From Selaginella tamariscina (Eukaryota; Streptophyta; Lycopodiopsida; Selaginellales; Selaginellaceae): 64,000 bases of DNA. Shown here piece by piece: positions 34,987 to 46,019 of the stretch. A program made the translations under genes and the position numbers. A model generated the notes under the pieces. That model ran no database searches. It saw nothing but the letters and a program-made list of their open reading frames with translations, and was not told the origin of the DNA. Within the stretch, counting starts at the first letter, position 1. Each line of letters begins with the position of its first letter. The DNA is taken from positions 62,001-126,000 of the forward strand of contig PUQB01000105.1 in NCBI GenBank assembly GCA_003024785.1, read 5' to 3'.

Positions 34987-35434
34987 TAGGACCAACAAGT
35001 GAGAAAAGTTTAAAAAGAAAAAGAAAAGTGATCTTTGTAACATTTGCAAGAAATTAAGACACTGGACAAGAGCCAGTGAAAGAAGACACGTCAGTCTCTA
35101 TCGACTCAACGCCTATGTAGTGCAACCCTAGAAAGCTCTCTTTGCAAGGACAAAGAAAGCAGTGGACCTCTAGATGAGGCACATGAGACTTGGCCACACA
35201 AACCTACAGGATGCTAAACTAAAGAACTAACAATAAGAGCGATGGTAAAAGGTTTGCATCTCCTCGTTATGTGCAATGAGGTTTCGCAAGCCGTGTGCAC
35301 TCAGTAAACACCACTGGCTACCTTTTCCACGTATAGCCATTAACCGTGCCAAGGAAACTCTAGCACTATTTCATTTTGATGTTTCTGGAAACATGTCCAC
35401 ACTTTCCAGAGACAAGAAAGCTATACTTTGCCAT
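34987..35434 (+). mobile_element. Copia-3 remnant, unit 1, right part (fossil)
   Basis: Continuation of the element at 25075-25906 beyond the transposon: Gag knuckle region (CNICKK-like), then a pre-integrase stretch (MRLGHTNLQD..., NRAKETLALFHFDVSGNM). It is shorter than the copy in unit 2 and broken. It ends where PG exon 4 begins (CCCAATACTGACGGG at 35435). Confidence 0.75.
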
Positions 35435-36305
35435 CCCAATACTGACGGGATTGATCCAGGTAATGAAATAACTAATTATTATTGCACACACACACACACT
35501 GTGTGTGTGTAAAATGTGTGTAAAACGATGTAGATTCAAGTTTCAACGTGTGTATCCAAGACTGCTACCATAAGCAACGGTGACGATGCCGTGGCGGTAA
35601 AGAGCGGTTGGGATGAATACGGGCTCGTCCTAGTCACGATATCTTCATACACAACGTAATAGGGAGTGGGTCGCATGGAATATCCTTGGGCAGTGAAATG
35701 TCTGGTGGCATCTACAGCCTCCATGTCGACAACGTGGCAATATCTGAAGCCGTTCAGGCTATCCACGTCAAGACCTCCGCCGGTCGTGGCGCTTACATTG
35801 TCAATGCCACGTTTGCAAACTTTCAACTTTTCAACACAGGTGTGCGCGTCGTTTTCTGCACATACTACACAGATCCAATCCCCCCTCTCTCTCCCCACGC
35901 ACGCACACACACACACACACACAGAGTTTAATTAGTAATTCACTGCTTGCTATAGGTGTGGCAATTTCATTTACTGGCATATACGGTGACCACCCGGACA
36001 ATGACTACGATCCAAATGCATTTGCGACAATCGAGAATATCTCCATTCAGAACATGGTGGGTTCCAAAGTAAATCGAGCAGGCGATTTTCGCGGTGTTCC
36101 ACAGTCCCCATTCCGAAACATATGTTTGAGAAATATAAGTCTGGAGATTGAAGTTAAACCTCAAAGGGGCTGGAACTGCAGCTACATACAAGGCTATGCA
36201 GAACATGTGTCTCCAAAGCCATGTTCATCAATCGAGATTGAAATGGGTTCAAGTTGTTTCTATCCTGCTCAAGCTTCATCTGCAAGGAATTATAAACCTG
36301 TTTAA
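35435..36305 (+). pseudogene. Polygalacturonase 3' fragment (PG copy 2)
   Basis: Begins inside exon 4 (NTDGIDPG) directly after Copia-3 sequence and has no exons 1-3 or signal peptide. Exon 5 (about 35534-35839) carries an extra base in GACTGCTACCATAAGC and lacks bases in GGGCTCGTCC relative to PG-1. Exon 6 (35956-36305) is open and nearly identical to PG-1, ending ARNYKPV. Non-functional as an enzyme. Confidence 0.88.
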
Positions 36306-36649
36306 GGAATGTGTTTGTGCGTGTGCGTGTCGGAGAGAGATATGCAGCTGAAATATACTCTAATCCTCTAAATCTCTAGTATCCAAACTGTTAACATGCA
36401 AAACCCTAATTAGGAGGTTATGTTATATTTATATGCCCATTATATATTAATCAATAAAGATTGTTAATTAAAATAATATTAACTTAGACAAACCTGTTTA
36501 AGGAATGTGTTTATGTGTGTGCGTGCGTGTCTGTGTGTGTGCGCGTGTGCGTGTCTGAGAGAGAGATGTAGCTGAAATATACTAGTCATGACAAATCGCT
36601 AGTATCCAAACTGTTAACATGCTAAACCCTAATTGGGAGGTTATGTTAA
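36303..36649 (+). repeat. Tandem repeat of the PG 3' flank in unit 2
   Basis: The flank beginning AACCTGTTTAAGGAATGTG occurs at about 36296 and again at 36491, each followed by TG/CG-rich simple sequence, a GAGAGAGAT stretch and CTAGTATCCAAACTGTTAAC. Unit 1 has one copy (20336-20460). Unit 3 (56571-56720) matches the second repeat (CATGACAAATCGCTAG). Confidence 0.7.
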
Positions 36650-37170
36650 TTTACTAAGAGTCGTCTTAAGAGCACTCCAATTTTTTGTTATTGTCTTCTT
36701 TGTGTCTAGACGATTGCAATACAACTTCCCGAGTGCTCTACCCATAAGGCGAAGAGCCTTGATGTTCTTTGCTTTCCAAACTTGTTTCTCCTCATTTGCA
36801 CTAGGATTTGGCTCTTCATGAAGCCATTGACAACATGCGAAAGATCTTTCTTCACAAAGTAAAATTCCAATGACATTTACCATCCATGGAAGCTACTGCC
36901 ATCATATACCTCAACTTGGTCTTGAGTTGTAGTTGCCATCTTTGTTGTTGTGGCTCTGGTGCCTTGAAGATGCTCTAGCACTGCTATGCCTTTAGTTTGG
37001 CACATCTATGTTCAGGTCACAAGCTCACAACCTTGCTATGCCTTTAGTTTGGCACATCTATGTTCAGGTCACAAGCTCACAACCTTGCTATTGCTTGTTC
37101 ACAGCACTTTGGACCCTTCTGGTGCTGCTGGTGTGTGCTGACTGCCTGGGATAAAAACATACACTCTAGT
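36650..37170 (-). mobile_element. Copia-4 gag fragment, unit 2 copy (fossil)
   Basis: Paralogue of 20570-21021, minus strand, with the same primer site and Gag N-terminal region. It contains a 52-bp tandem duplication (about 36980-37085) that unit 1 lacks. Broken. Confidence 0.6.
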
Positions 37171-37739
37171 ACCACGTTAGAAATATAAGAGATCTCAGGA
37201 AAGTCACATGGCTACTTCTTGATTTAATTAATAAAGATGAACTAAACACAAACAGACACCACTTCACACCCTGTACTAAAGCTATGTTCTTTCAACTTAT
37301 CTTCCTGTGACTGTTCAGCTCCATCTTCTCGTGACTACTCAACTCCATTTTCCAAATGTTACTGTTTCTTCACTGCCCCGAGGGAGCGTGGGATAAACGG
37401 ACCGGGGCAAGGCTTTCCACATCTTCACATCCTCTTCCGAAATTTTCATACATGACCTCCAGTTCTGAGCAGCCTTCCTCAATCGATCCTTATCCGTTTC
37501 TATAAACAAAATCATCAATTTTGTATTTTTTGTGAGCTAAGCTGAAAATGTACAAACAAGAAGCTGCTGCAAAGTTGGGACCTGATAAGTACAGGATCTC
37601 AGAGATGAGGGTGTCAAACTTCTGTTTCTAAGCCCACACAAAGTGTGAGTAACAACAACAAACAAACAAAGAGCAACACTTAGTTAAACTTTTGGGGCTG
37701 TATTTTGTGCTCGTTCCACACTATACTTCATCTCGAGGT

Positions 37740-37949
37740 TGTTTGAGTACGCTGTCCACCTGGCACAATATGTTGTTTAACCTGGTGGCCAACATAGCGA
37801 GGAGGTGCGAATCTACCAAGTTATGTTGGTGGCCCAAGTGTAGGTTTCTTAGTTTTTTCTTTTACACATACTACTGTCCTGTATCATTTGTGATCGGACT
37901 GTTTCATATGTGAATAAAAGTGCCGGGCCTCGAGCCCGGCTTATCAACA
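37740..37949 (+). repeat. Copia-1 5' LTR
   Basis: 210 bp, TGTTTGAGTACG...CTTATCAACA. Contains the palindrome CCGGGCCTCGAGCCCGG near the 3' end. Confidence 0.95.
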
Positions 37950-40553
37950 TGGTATCAGAGCAGGTTAATTAGGGCACATATTCTTGATTCTTGTTTCTTG
38001 GGCGTAGTGTTCACTGGCGAAGTAGATAGTATGAGAGATGGCCTCGTCCTCTTTGACTAAAGAATTAGAGGTCTTTGATGGCAGTAATTTTCCTCAATGG
38101 AAGGAGCGTGTGATCTTTTGGTTTATGAGATGGGGCTTGTGGCCTGTTGTATCAGGAAAGAGCAAGTGTCCCTCTGAGACAGCAAATGCTGATGGTTATA
38201 AGGAGTGGGTTGACTTAGACTCACGAGCTGTGGGTGCCTTAGGCGGTGGATTAGGTCCATTGTATTCAGTTCATGTCGATGTTGAGAAAGATGCGGCAAC
38301 AAATTGGACGAATATATGTGAAATCATGGGCACTCAAGCTACACAAGAATTGATGTTATCATAAAGAAGAGTGAGTTGTATGCGATGGAGCAGCAGCAAG
38401 ATGAGACGGTGGAACGATTTTTACATCGTTGAAGCATAAGGTTGCAGAGATTCGAGTAGCTAATTCCAATGCAGAAGTTACAAAGGATGAGTTCTTGGCT
38501 GTGCTGTTTAAAGGCTTATGGAATCCAACACTGAAATCCCATTTGCGTATGCTGAGGAAGCAAGATTTGAAGCATGAAGAGCTGTTGAATGAGCTTTCAT
38601 AGTTTGAGAAGTCAATGAGTATTACATCTCGTTCAGGTCCTGAGCGTGGTTTGTCAATGATGACTCGGAGCTCAGGAGGAACAAGCAAGGTAGAAAACCT
38701 GTTTGGGAGCGTCTCGAATTCAAGGGACGTTCACAATCAACACGGCCAGCTTCACGTGGCAATGATGCAAGTCAACGTCTGAGGGCCGGCGTGAATTTAA
38801 CTTGCGTTGTGGAACCTGTAAGAAGGTTGGACACCTGAGTAGGGATTGTCCTGTAGCAGCAACGAAGAGAGGCTCGTCAGCAAACTGAACAACAGACTTC
38901 TTCTTCTTACTCAAATAAGAGCAAGTTTCGTCGTCGAAGTGAAGACGATGAAGATGAAGAAGAAGGAGAACGTAGGTTGCATGGTTAGCAGGAAAACCAG
39001 TCCAAATGGGTTAGCTTGGATGACAAGAGCTATGGACATGAAGTCTACGTTTTATGCTCTCTGGTTGGATTGTGCTGCGAGTAACCATTCAACTTACATA
39101 AAGCAACTATTTGTCTCTTTTGAACCATGTAATGGACAAGTGTTGCTGACAGATAATAGGCTCTCCATGTGAGGTGTTGGAACCATTGTTGTGGAGCTTC
39201 CTAGTGGTGTCCAAGTGCATGTAAAGAATGTCTGGTATGTTCCAGATTCGGGACATACACTCCTTTCTGTTGGACAGATGGTGGAACAAGGATATAACTT
39301 GCAGTTCACCAACGAGGGTGTGGAAGTTGAACACACAGAGTTTGGTTTTCTGGCCACTGCTACAAAAGTTGGTCAACTATTCCAAATGGATTGCATTGTC
39401 AAGTTTCCAACGAGCACGATGGTGACACTAGTTGAGGATGTTACTAATTCAAAAGGAGAAGTAGATATTCAAACATGGCATAGGTGGCTAGGTCATGTGA
39501 ATCTGAAGATGATTCACCAACTTCAACAACAGAAAGTGGTGGATGGCTTGAGTATAAAGCCTTCCAAGATGCCTCTCTGTGAGCCATGTGTAATGGGGAA
39601 ACAACACCGACAAACTTTCAATTCTGGAGTTAGTTCTTGAGCACAGAGACTATTGGAATTAGTCCACTCGGATGTGTGTGGACCTTTTCAGGTGCAAACA
39701 CAATGAAGGAAGAGGTATTTTATCACTTTCATTGATGATGCAACAAGATATGTTGTGGTGAAGTTCTTGGTAGCAAAGGCTGAGGCACTGCAGGCTTTTA
39801 AAATGTTCAAGTTAGAAGCTGAGAACCAGGTTGAAGCCACTATTAAGATTTTACGTTCAGATGGTGGTGGTGAATTTGTATCTGACAAGTTTGTTGAGTT
39901 TTGTGAACAAAATGGTATTCGAAGACAATTTTCTGTACCATATACTCCTAAGCAGAATGGGTGCAGAGAGGATGAATCGGACTTTGGTGGAACTTGTCCG
40001 CACAATGCTACATGACTCAGGCTTGCCTTCTTCCTTTTGGGATCATGCTATAGCTATAGCAGTTTTTGTTAGGAATCGGATGTTGACTGCTGCACTACTA
40101 GACAAGACTCCATATGAAGCATGGACAGGTCAGAAGCCAAACATGCGTCACAGAGATGTGTGTTTATAGGCTATAGCGAGCATAGCAAGGCCTATCGGCT
40201 GTTGCATTTGGATAATTGGCGAGAGTTTCTGAGTAGAGATGTCATTTTTGATGATTCTCGAGTTTATTCTCAGAGACATGAAGAACCAACACAAATTATT
40301 TCATCTTCAGGCATCACGATTGGTGACTACAAAATAAGAAAGATGATGAACTTGTCAAAGTACAGGAGAATGACACATAAATCCTCTGGGGTTTCAACAT
40401 TAGAAGATCTCAACTTTTGGTGGGTGTTCAACTTCAGGGGGAGCTGGAACATCACAACCTGAGCCGGTAATGAAACATCAAAACTTTCAGGAGAAAGATG
40501 AAGTACAAGTTTATGTTGAACCAGGTCTATTAGATAACCTCAATCTGTAGACA

Positions 40554-42338
40554 TTGACAACTCCTCCTGTTGCTGACCAAGTTCATCAGTCCAGTACAAC
40601 TCCAACCTCTGGGCAACTTCTTTGCCGATCTACACGTCAAGTTCATTTCACTGAGAAAGGTGCAGAGTATCAGAGAGAGCTTGCTGAGAGGAGAGTTCGA
40701 CATCAAGCTCGGCTTGCCTACAATCCAAAGAGATCTATGTTTACAGCTTCTGAGATCGAGATTCCTTCTACTATTAGACAAGCTCAGAGGACTCCTCACT
40801 CGGTTCAATGGGCAGCTGCTATCGCTGATGAGTTGGAGTCTCACACAAAGAATAAAACATGGTATATTCCTTCTCAAGTACCACGTGGAGCCAACATTGT
40901 GACCACCAAGATTATTTTCTGTGTGAAGACTGGTTTACGAGATGAAGTACTCCATTTTAAAGCTCGCTTGGTGACTAGGGGATTTCAGATTCAAGGTGTT
41001 GATTTCACCGAGACATTTTCTCCAGTTGTAAAGATGGCTTCTATTCGCTTGTTGTTAGCTTTAGCTGTTGAATACACTTTCATCGTGGAACAGATGGATG
41101 TAAAGACAACGTTCTTAAATGGTGAGTTACAGGAAGAGGTGTATATTATGTTACCAGTGGACTTAGACCCTCAGCAGAATGTTTATCATCTCAAGAAAGC
41201 CTTGTATGGCTTGAAACAATCTCCACGAGTCTGGTATGAAAAGATGGACAGGTTCTTAATTTCACTTGACTTTCATAAGTGCACTGCTGATTCAAACGTT
41301 TATTTGAAGGCCGTGAATGACTTTATAGTCATCATTGGTCTTGATGTGGATGACTGCATTTTTCTCTCTAACGATCGTAACTTTCTAGCTGAGATTAAGC
41401 AGAAGTTGGCTGAAAAGTTCGAGATGACAGATTTGGGCCCCATAAGTAAGTTCTTGGGTATTCAAGTGCAACTACAGCATGGTGTGGTGATGTTGTCTCA
41501 ACAAAGCTATGTGGAAGACATATTGCGACGTTTCGGCTTTGATTCAGTCAATTCAACATCGACTCTAGTCCCGGCCAATCACCATCTTTCTCAAGATATG
41601 TCCGCAAGTACTGAGCAGCAACTGCAACAGATGGTCAATGTACCCTATCGACAGGTAGTGGGCACTTTGATTTATCTTGCTGTGTGTACAATACCGGACA
41701 TAGCTTATGCAGTCGGTGAGGTTGCTAAGTTTATGTCAAATCCAGGCTGGGAACATTGGCTAGCTGTAAAGAGGATAATAAGGTACCTGTGTGGAACAAC
41801 AGATTATTGTCTAGTGTATCGACAAGCAGATGTAGCTAAGAATTTCCAGCTTTTCGGTTGGGCTGATGCAGATTATGCTGGGGATATAGATAATAGGAAG
41901 TCCACTTCTGGATATTGCTTTTCAATGGGAAGTGCGGTAGTTACATGGTGCAGTAAGAGACAGCCAGTTACTGCACTTTCAAGCACAGGAGCTGAGTATT
42001 TGGCTTTGACATTATCTGCACAGGAGGCCATTTGGTTACCAGACTTGCTAGCTGGCCTTAATATCCCACAAGTGGCTCCTACTTTGATCTATTCAGATAA
42101 CAAGAGTGCTATTGCATTGTTGTTGAATGCTCGCACTAAGCACATACAGATCAAGTACCATTTTATTAGAGAGCAGGTTTCAGCACAAGTTTTGGCACTT
42201 GAGTACTTACCGACAGCAGAACAGATGGCTGATATATTTACCAAGCCTTTGCCACCAGTTTCCTTTCTCAAGCATCAGGCTGGCTTGGGCCTTACCAGGA
42301 TTTCAGATGTTCAGTTTGGAAGTGATATTCCAGGATGA
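40554..42338 (+). CDS. Copia-1 reverse transcriptase-RNase H region
   Basis: 594-residue open frame within Copia-1. Landmarks: FKARLVTRGFQIQGVDF, MDVKTTFLNGELQEEVY, YGLKQSPRVWYEKM, GLDVDD (RT active site region), YLAVCTIPDIAYAVG and an RNase H end (STSGYCFSMGSA, ALSSTGAEYLAL, TKHIQIKYHFIRE). Part of a broken fossil element; described only as a component. Confidence 0.9.
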   Translation: MTTPPVADQVHQSSTTPTSGQLLCRSTRQVHFTEKGAEYQRELAERRVRHQARLAYNPKRSMFTASEIEIPSTIRQAQRTPHSVQWAAAIADELESHTKNKTWYIPSQVPRGANIVTTKIIFCVKTGLRDEVLHFKARLVTRGFQIQGVDFTETFSPVVKMASIRLLLALAVEYTFIVEQMDVKTTFLNGELQEEVYIMLPVDLDPQQNVYHLKKALYGLKQSPRVWYEKMDRFLISLDFHKCTADSNVYLKAVNDFIVIIGLDVDDCIFLSNDRNFLAEIKQKLAEKFEMTDLGPISKFLGIQVQLQHGVVMLSQQSYVEDILRRFGFDSVNSTSTLVPANHHLSQDMSASTEQQLQQMVNVPYRQVVGTLIYLAVCTIPDIAYAVGEVAKFMSNPGWEHWLAVKRIIRYLCGTTDYCLVYRQADVAKNFQLFGWADADYAGDIDNRKSTSGYCFSMGSAVVTWCSKRQPVTALSSTGAEYLALTLSAQEAIWLPDLLAGLNIPQVAPTLIYSDNKSAIALLLNARTKHIQIKYHFIREQVSAQVLALEYLPTAEQMADIFTKPLPPVSFLKHQAGLGLTRISDVQFGSDIPG

Positions 42339-42351
42339 CATCGAGGGGGAG

Positions 42352-42549
42352 TGTTTGAGTACGCTGTCCACCTGGCAGAATATGCTGTTTAACCTGGTGA
42401 GGAGGTGCGAATCTACCAAGTTATGTTGGTGCCCCAAGTGTAGGTTTCTTAGTTTTTTCTTTTATACATACTACTGTCCTGTATCATTTGTGATCGGACT
42501 GTTTCATATGTGAATAAAAGTGCCGGGCCTCCAGCCCGGCTTATCAACA
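42352..42549 (+). repeat. Copia-1 3' LTR
   Basis: 198-bp partner of 37740-37949, followed by the GAGGT duplication. Confidence 0.95.
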
Positions 42550-42554
42550 GAGGT

Positions 42555-43130
42555 ATTTTAATCTCTGTAAATAAGTTAAATATCCCTCTAATTTAAAAAA
42601 TTGATATCTTCTGTACCATCGGAATGACGAAATTAAAAAAAAAAGAAAAGGAACTCATTGGACAATCATCAAAAAACTATTCGTTGCAGTTTTCACCAAG
42701 GGGTGCCCGTGAATCGCCTGAGGTGCAAAACGATGTTTCACGATGCTCTAACCTGTCCGACCGAAGAATTAAAGATTTATTTCTAGTTTTCCAGAAGTTT
42801 CTCCATTGTTGAAGCATCTGCTGCATCAAGGTAAAGCACCCAACAATCACAAGCAGTGTTGTCCCAAAAAACCACTTATAAGTGATACTATGGGCATTGG
42901 TAAGACGACGTTACTTTTGGAAATAGTTTTACCTTGTGTGCGGGACATCAAACTCCTTCATCTTTACTCCGTTCTCTTAGGAAGATCAGAAGTAAACCCC
43001 TTGGCTCCTATATAATAGAGTGCCGTAGACCGCCCCAGCACTCAATCCCGTAAACGTAAATTGATTCCTCAACCGCGACCCTGACTTCAAATGTGACGGT
43101 CAGCATTTTTACCTTGTATCAAGAAATGAG
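42555..43130. other. Segment unique to unit 2
   Basis: Together with 37675-37739 this makes about 640 bp absent from unit 1. No convincing gene; one frame reads MGIGKTTLLLE (42891), resembling a P-loop, but nothing supports a protein around it. The last 31 bp (43098-43128) are the reverse complement of unit 1 positions 21499-21529. Confidence 0.55.
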
Positions 43131-43172
43131 ACACACACACACACACACACACACACAGTGTGTGTGTGTGTG
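43131..43172. repeat. (CA)n(GT)n microsatellite
   Basis: Back-to-back CA and GT runs at the start of conserved LecRK upstream DNA; potential hairpin. Confidence 0.9.
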
Positions 43173-43545
43173 TGTGATTTTAATATATAAGACTAATATT
43201 TGTGGCAGATGGAGCTTAGTCGAGATTAACTTTAGAGGCGAGTAGGAATATTATTATATTTTCTGTCCAAATTTTATGAGAGAAAACAAAGATTCATATG
43301 TTCTCACTGAAAAAAAGAAAAAAGAAAAAAATCATATCTTTTAACTTCATGTACATGTTAAATGTATATTAAGTATTATATACTTTAAATGGATTTATTA
43401 AGTATACGTTAATACAGCTTATATACTATTAAGTATATTTAGATACTTTATATATGTGTATAGCTAAGTATTAAGCTATATTACCCTTTAAGCATATTAA
43501 GTATACAAATTTAAATGAGACATATACCTCATTATTTAATATTTG

Positions 43546-43549
<4 letters not shown>

Positions 43550-43606
<57 letters not shown>
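43550..43606. repeat. (TC)n(TA)n microsatellite
   Basis: A TC run followed by a TA run upstream of LecRK-2. Unit 1 has only a short TA run at the equivalent place (about 21944-21962). Confidence 0.9.
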
Positions 43607-43817
43607 AATTTGTTTTATATAATAAATATTTGTAGGATAATATAGAAATATACGTAAGCATTCTATTACATTTATTCATGTTTATTAAACCTTAAACCCT
43701 TTCATTCATGTTGCCAAGTGTCACGAAGGGATTGAGTGATAAAAACGTGGTTGTCTCTTACAGTGTCACTAAGTTGAATGATGAGCATCACTTGGGAATC
43801 GTAATCCAGATGTTAAG

Positions 43818-45694
43818 ATGGAGATAGTAGCAATTCTTTTCTGCTTTGCACTCTTGTCCACGGGCGAGGCACAAGCTGAATTTTCCATTCCAGGCATATC
43901 GCCCGAGAAGGACATGTTGCTCCAAGATGCACTATACCAAGAGAATACAATCATAATGACTCAGGCAAGTAACAGTAGCACAAGTCAGGCATTTTATATT
44001 AGAAATGTTGCCACAAACAACATCCCATTCTCATTTAACACAAGCTTTGTGTTTGATATGGAATTTAACACGAGTTTCATGGCCTTTGCCTTGGTTGGAA
44101 CAAGCTATAACTTCCCAGGCTGTGATGCAAATAGATCTTCAATTGCACCAGACTTGTACTCGTGTGACATCTTCTTTATCGCCTTCGGCTGGGCCGACCA
44201 TGTCTCTAATAACCTCGAGGTGAGTCTGGGTTTCGTCATGAAGAATAACACACTTGCAAACTCAACTCTCACTATGACGAGTAGCAACATCACACTCAAG
44301 GCTTGGATTGAATATCGAAATGGGATACGAGTCTGGGCTGCACCCAATGGCAGCTCTCGCCCTGTTTCTCCACTAGCTCAACATAATGTCTCATTACAAG
44401 GCCCATACTTCTTTCCGGGTTTCTTAGGTGGTTGTGATGTTAACACTAGCTGTACCCAGAGAATCTACTCTTGGTCCTTTGTAACTCTTGTGAGTCACTC
44501 GAAGAGGACGAAGCGGGCATGGATTGTGGGGTTAGTCGTAGCTGTGTCTATCTTGCTACTTGGGGGATTGTTCTACATGACAAAACGGATAAAGAAGCAA
44601 CGGAGGAAACACAACGTGTGGAGGAAACAAGCATTAGTAGCATCGAATGCCTTAATCAACTATTCATACAGAGATTTGAAGTACATAACCAAGAACTTCA
44701 AGGAAGTGATCGGCAAAGGGGGCAGTTGTATTGTGTATAAGGGATGGTTAGAGGTAAGCTTTAGCTTTGGGTTCTCCATGTGTGAACAGCTAAGCTTGTG
44801 TTGTAGATGAATCAAGAGGAGGTCGCTGTTAAGGAGTTGAACGAAAATGCTGCAGCAGAGAATCAGTTTCTTGAGGAGCTTAACATAATCAGCAGGGTGA
44901 GGCACCACTGCCTTGTCTCGCTAAGAGGCTGGTGTCAGGAGAACACCAAGTTGTTCCTTATCTATGAAATGATGTCTAATGGAAGTTTGGACAAACACCT
45001 CTTCTCAGCAGGATCGAGTGACGTTCTGAGTTGGAAGCAGAGGATGGAGATTATTAAATCTGTTGCAGAGGGGCTCGCTTATTTGCATGGAGGGTTAGAG
45101 AGGAGGATTGTTCATCGAGATATAAAGGCTGCAAATGTACTACTGGACGAGAAGATGAATACCAAGCTTGGTGATTTCGGTCTAGCGAGATCAATGCTCA
45201 ACACCGTTGGTGATCAAACTATGACTAAGGCTGGGACACTGGGTTACATCTCTCCGGAGCTGGCTTACACTGGCAGGGCAACTGAGAAATCAGATGTCTA
45301 TAGCTTTGGTGTTTTAGTTCTTGAGATTATCGCTGGGAGAAAGTGTTTGGAACACCGGTTTGCTGAAGTTGACGATGATAAGGTTGTTCTTGTGAATTGG
45401 GTATGGAAAATGTACCAAGCTGATCAACTTGCTAGCACTATTGATCCAAGATGCGTAGATGTAGACATCGACGAAGCTGTGAGAGAGATACGGTTAGGGC
45501 TGTTGTGCTGCTCAGTCGATTCTGGGGAGCGTCCGACCATGAAAGTCTGCTGCCAAATACTAAGTGGAGACTTTGAAGTTCCACCACTTCCAGCGAGCCA
45601 AAAGCCGGCTGCACAAGTGTTTGGGATACTCAAACTGGCCGAGTCAACCGGCTCTTCTGCATCTATAATTTCTACATTCTCGTCTTTAAGCTAA
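43818..45694 (+). CDS. L-type lectin-domain receptor kinase, copy 2 (LecRK-2)
   Basis: Paralogue of 22214-24093 with the same plan: exons 43818-44753 and 44807-45694, 53-bp intron, 607 residues. Signal peptide, lectin-like ectodomain, membrane helix and complete kinase ([39 protein letters not shown]) are intact. Changes against copy 1 cluster in the first 40 mature residues (about a dozen substitutions and a one-residue deletion) and at SLGFVMKNNTL versus [11 protein letters not shown], while the membrane and kinase parts are almost identical (for example E/H, V/I, G/D, N/S, M/V, I/S late in the kinase half). Both copies appear functional on sequence grounds. Confidence 0.93.
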
Positions 45695-45741
45695 CTAGTC
45701 ATTGTAACCATGTGTGTCCACATCCACATAACCACTCTATA

Positions 45742-45858
45742 GCAGTGATATATGCGTAGTAATAAAAACTGTTACAGATTAATAATTAAATTAAATTAAT
45801 AATTAAATTAATAATTAAATATTTCTGTAACATTTTTGGACTACATATTTAATCATTG
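45742..45858. mobile_element. MITE-1, hAT-like
   Basis: Ends CAGTGATATATGCGTAG and (reverse complement) CAATGATTAAATATGTAG, with inner TGTTACAG on both sides. Flanked by CTCTATA (45735-45741 and 45859-45865; 7 of 8 if 8 bp are counted). Absent from unit 1, which has the plain site ACTCTATAGGGAC near 24133. The CAGTG tip and 8-bp target suggest a hAT derivative. AT-rich interior, no coding. Confidence 0.8.
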
Positions 45859-45904
45859 CTCTATAAGGACTAAGGCTGTCATCCATGCTGCTGAGTGTTG
45901 TGAA

Positions 45905-46002
45905 CAGTGATATATGCCATAGTAAAAAAATGTTACGGATTAATAATTAAATTAATAATTAAACATTTTCGTAGCATTTTTTAACTATGGATTTAATCAC
46001 TT
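45905..46002. mobile_element. MITE-2, same family as MITE-1
   Basis: About 98 bp, CAGTGATATATGCCATAGT at one end and its approximate inverse at the other, flanked by TTGTGAA (45898-45904 and 46004-46010). The empty site is in unit 1 near 24173-24183. Lies 46 bp from MITE-1. Confidence 0.8.
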
Positions 46003-46019
46003 ATTGTGAACGATTGACA

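Larger units (their letters stand above)
19451..35434 (+). repeat. Segmental duplication unit 1
   Basis: Order: PG-1 exon 4 (part) to exon 6, Copia-4 gag fragment, lectin receptor kinase, AT-rich spacer, Copia-3 remnant. Repeated from 35435 at high identity. Unit 1 carries the 9.07 kb transposon (25907-34977) that unit 2 lacks. Confidence 0.88.
37740..42549 (+). mobile_element. Copia-1 Ty1/Copia LTR retrotransposon (fossil)
   Basis: A 4.8 kb element with 5-bp duplication GAGGT (37735-37739 and 42550-42554), LTRs of 210 and 198 bp, a tRNA-Met primer site TGGTATCAGAGC right after the 5' LTR (37950) and a polypurine tract TCGAGGGGGAG at 42341-42351. Parts in Copia order: Gag (38038-38900, knuckle near 38815), protease region (about 39065), integrase (about 39470-40170), reverse transcriptase/RNase H (40554-42338). 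Broken in the gag-integrase half, with several interruptions; the RT/RNase H frame is long and open. The LTRs differ at 5 of about 198 aligned sites plus one 12-bp indel, so it is the youngest retroelement here. It post-dates the segmental duplication. Confidence 0.95.

Noticed and set aside
42806-43015. P-loop-like MGIGKTTLLLE reading frame
   Set aside because: Short frame with no other NB-ARC or ATPase motif around it; chance or an old fragment.
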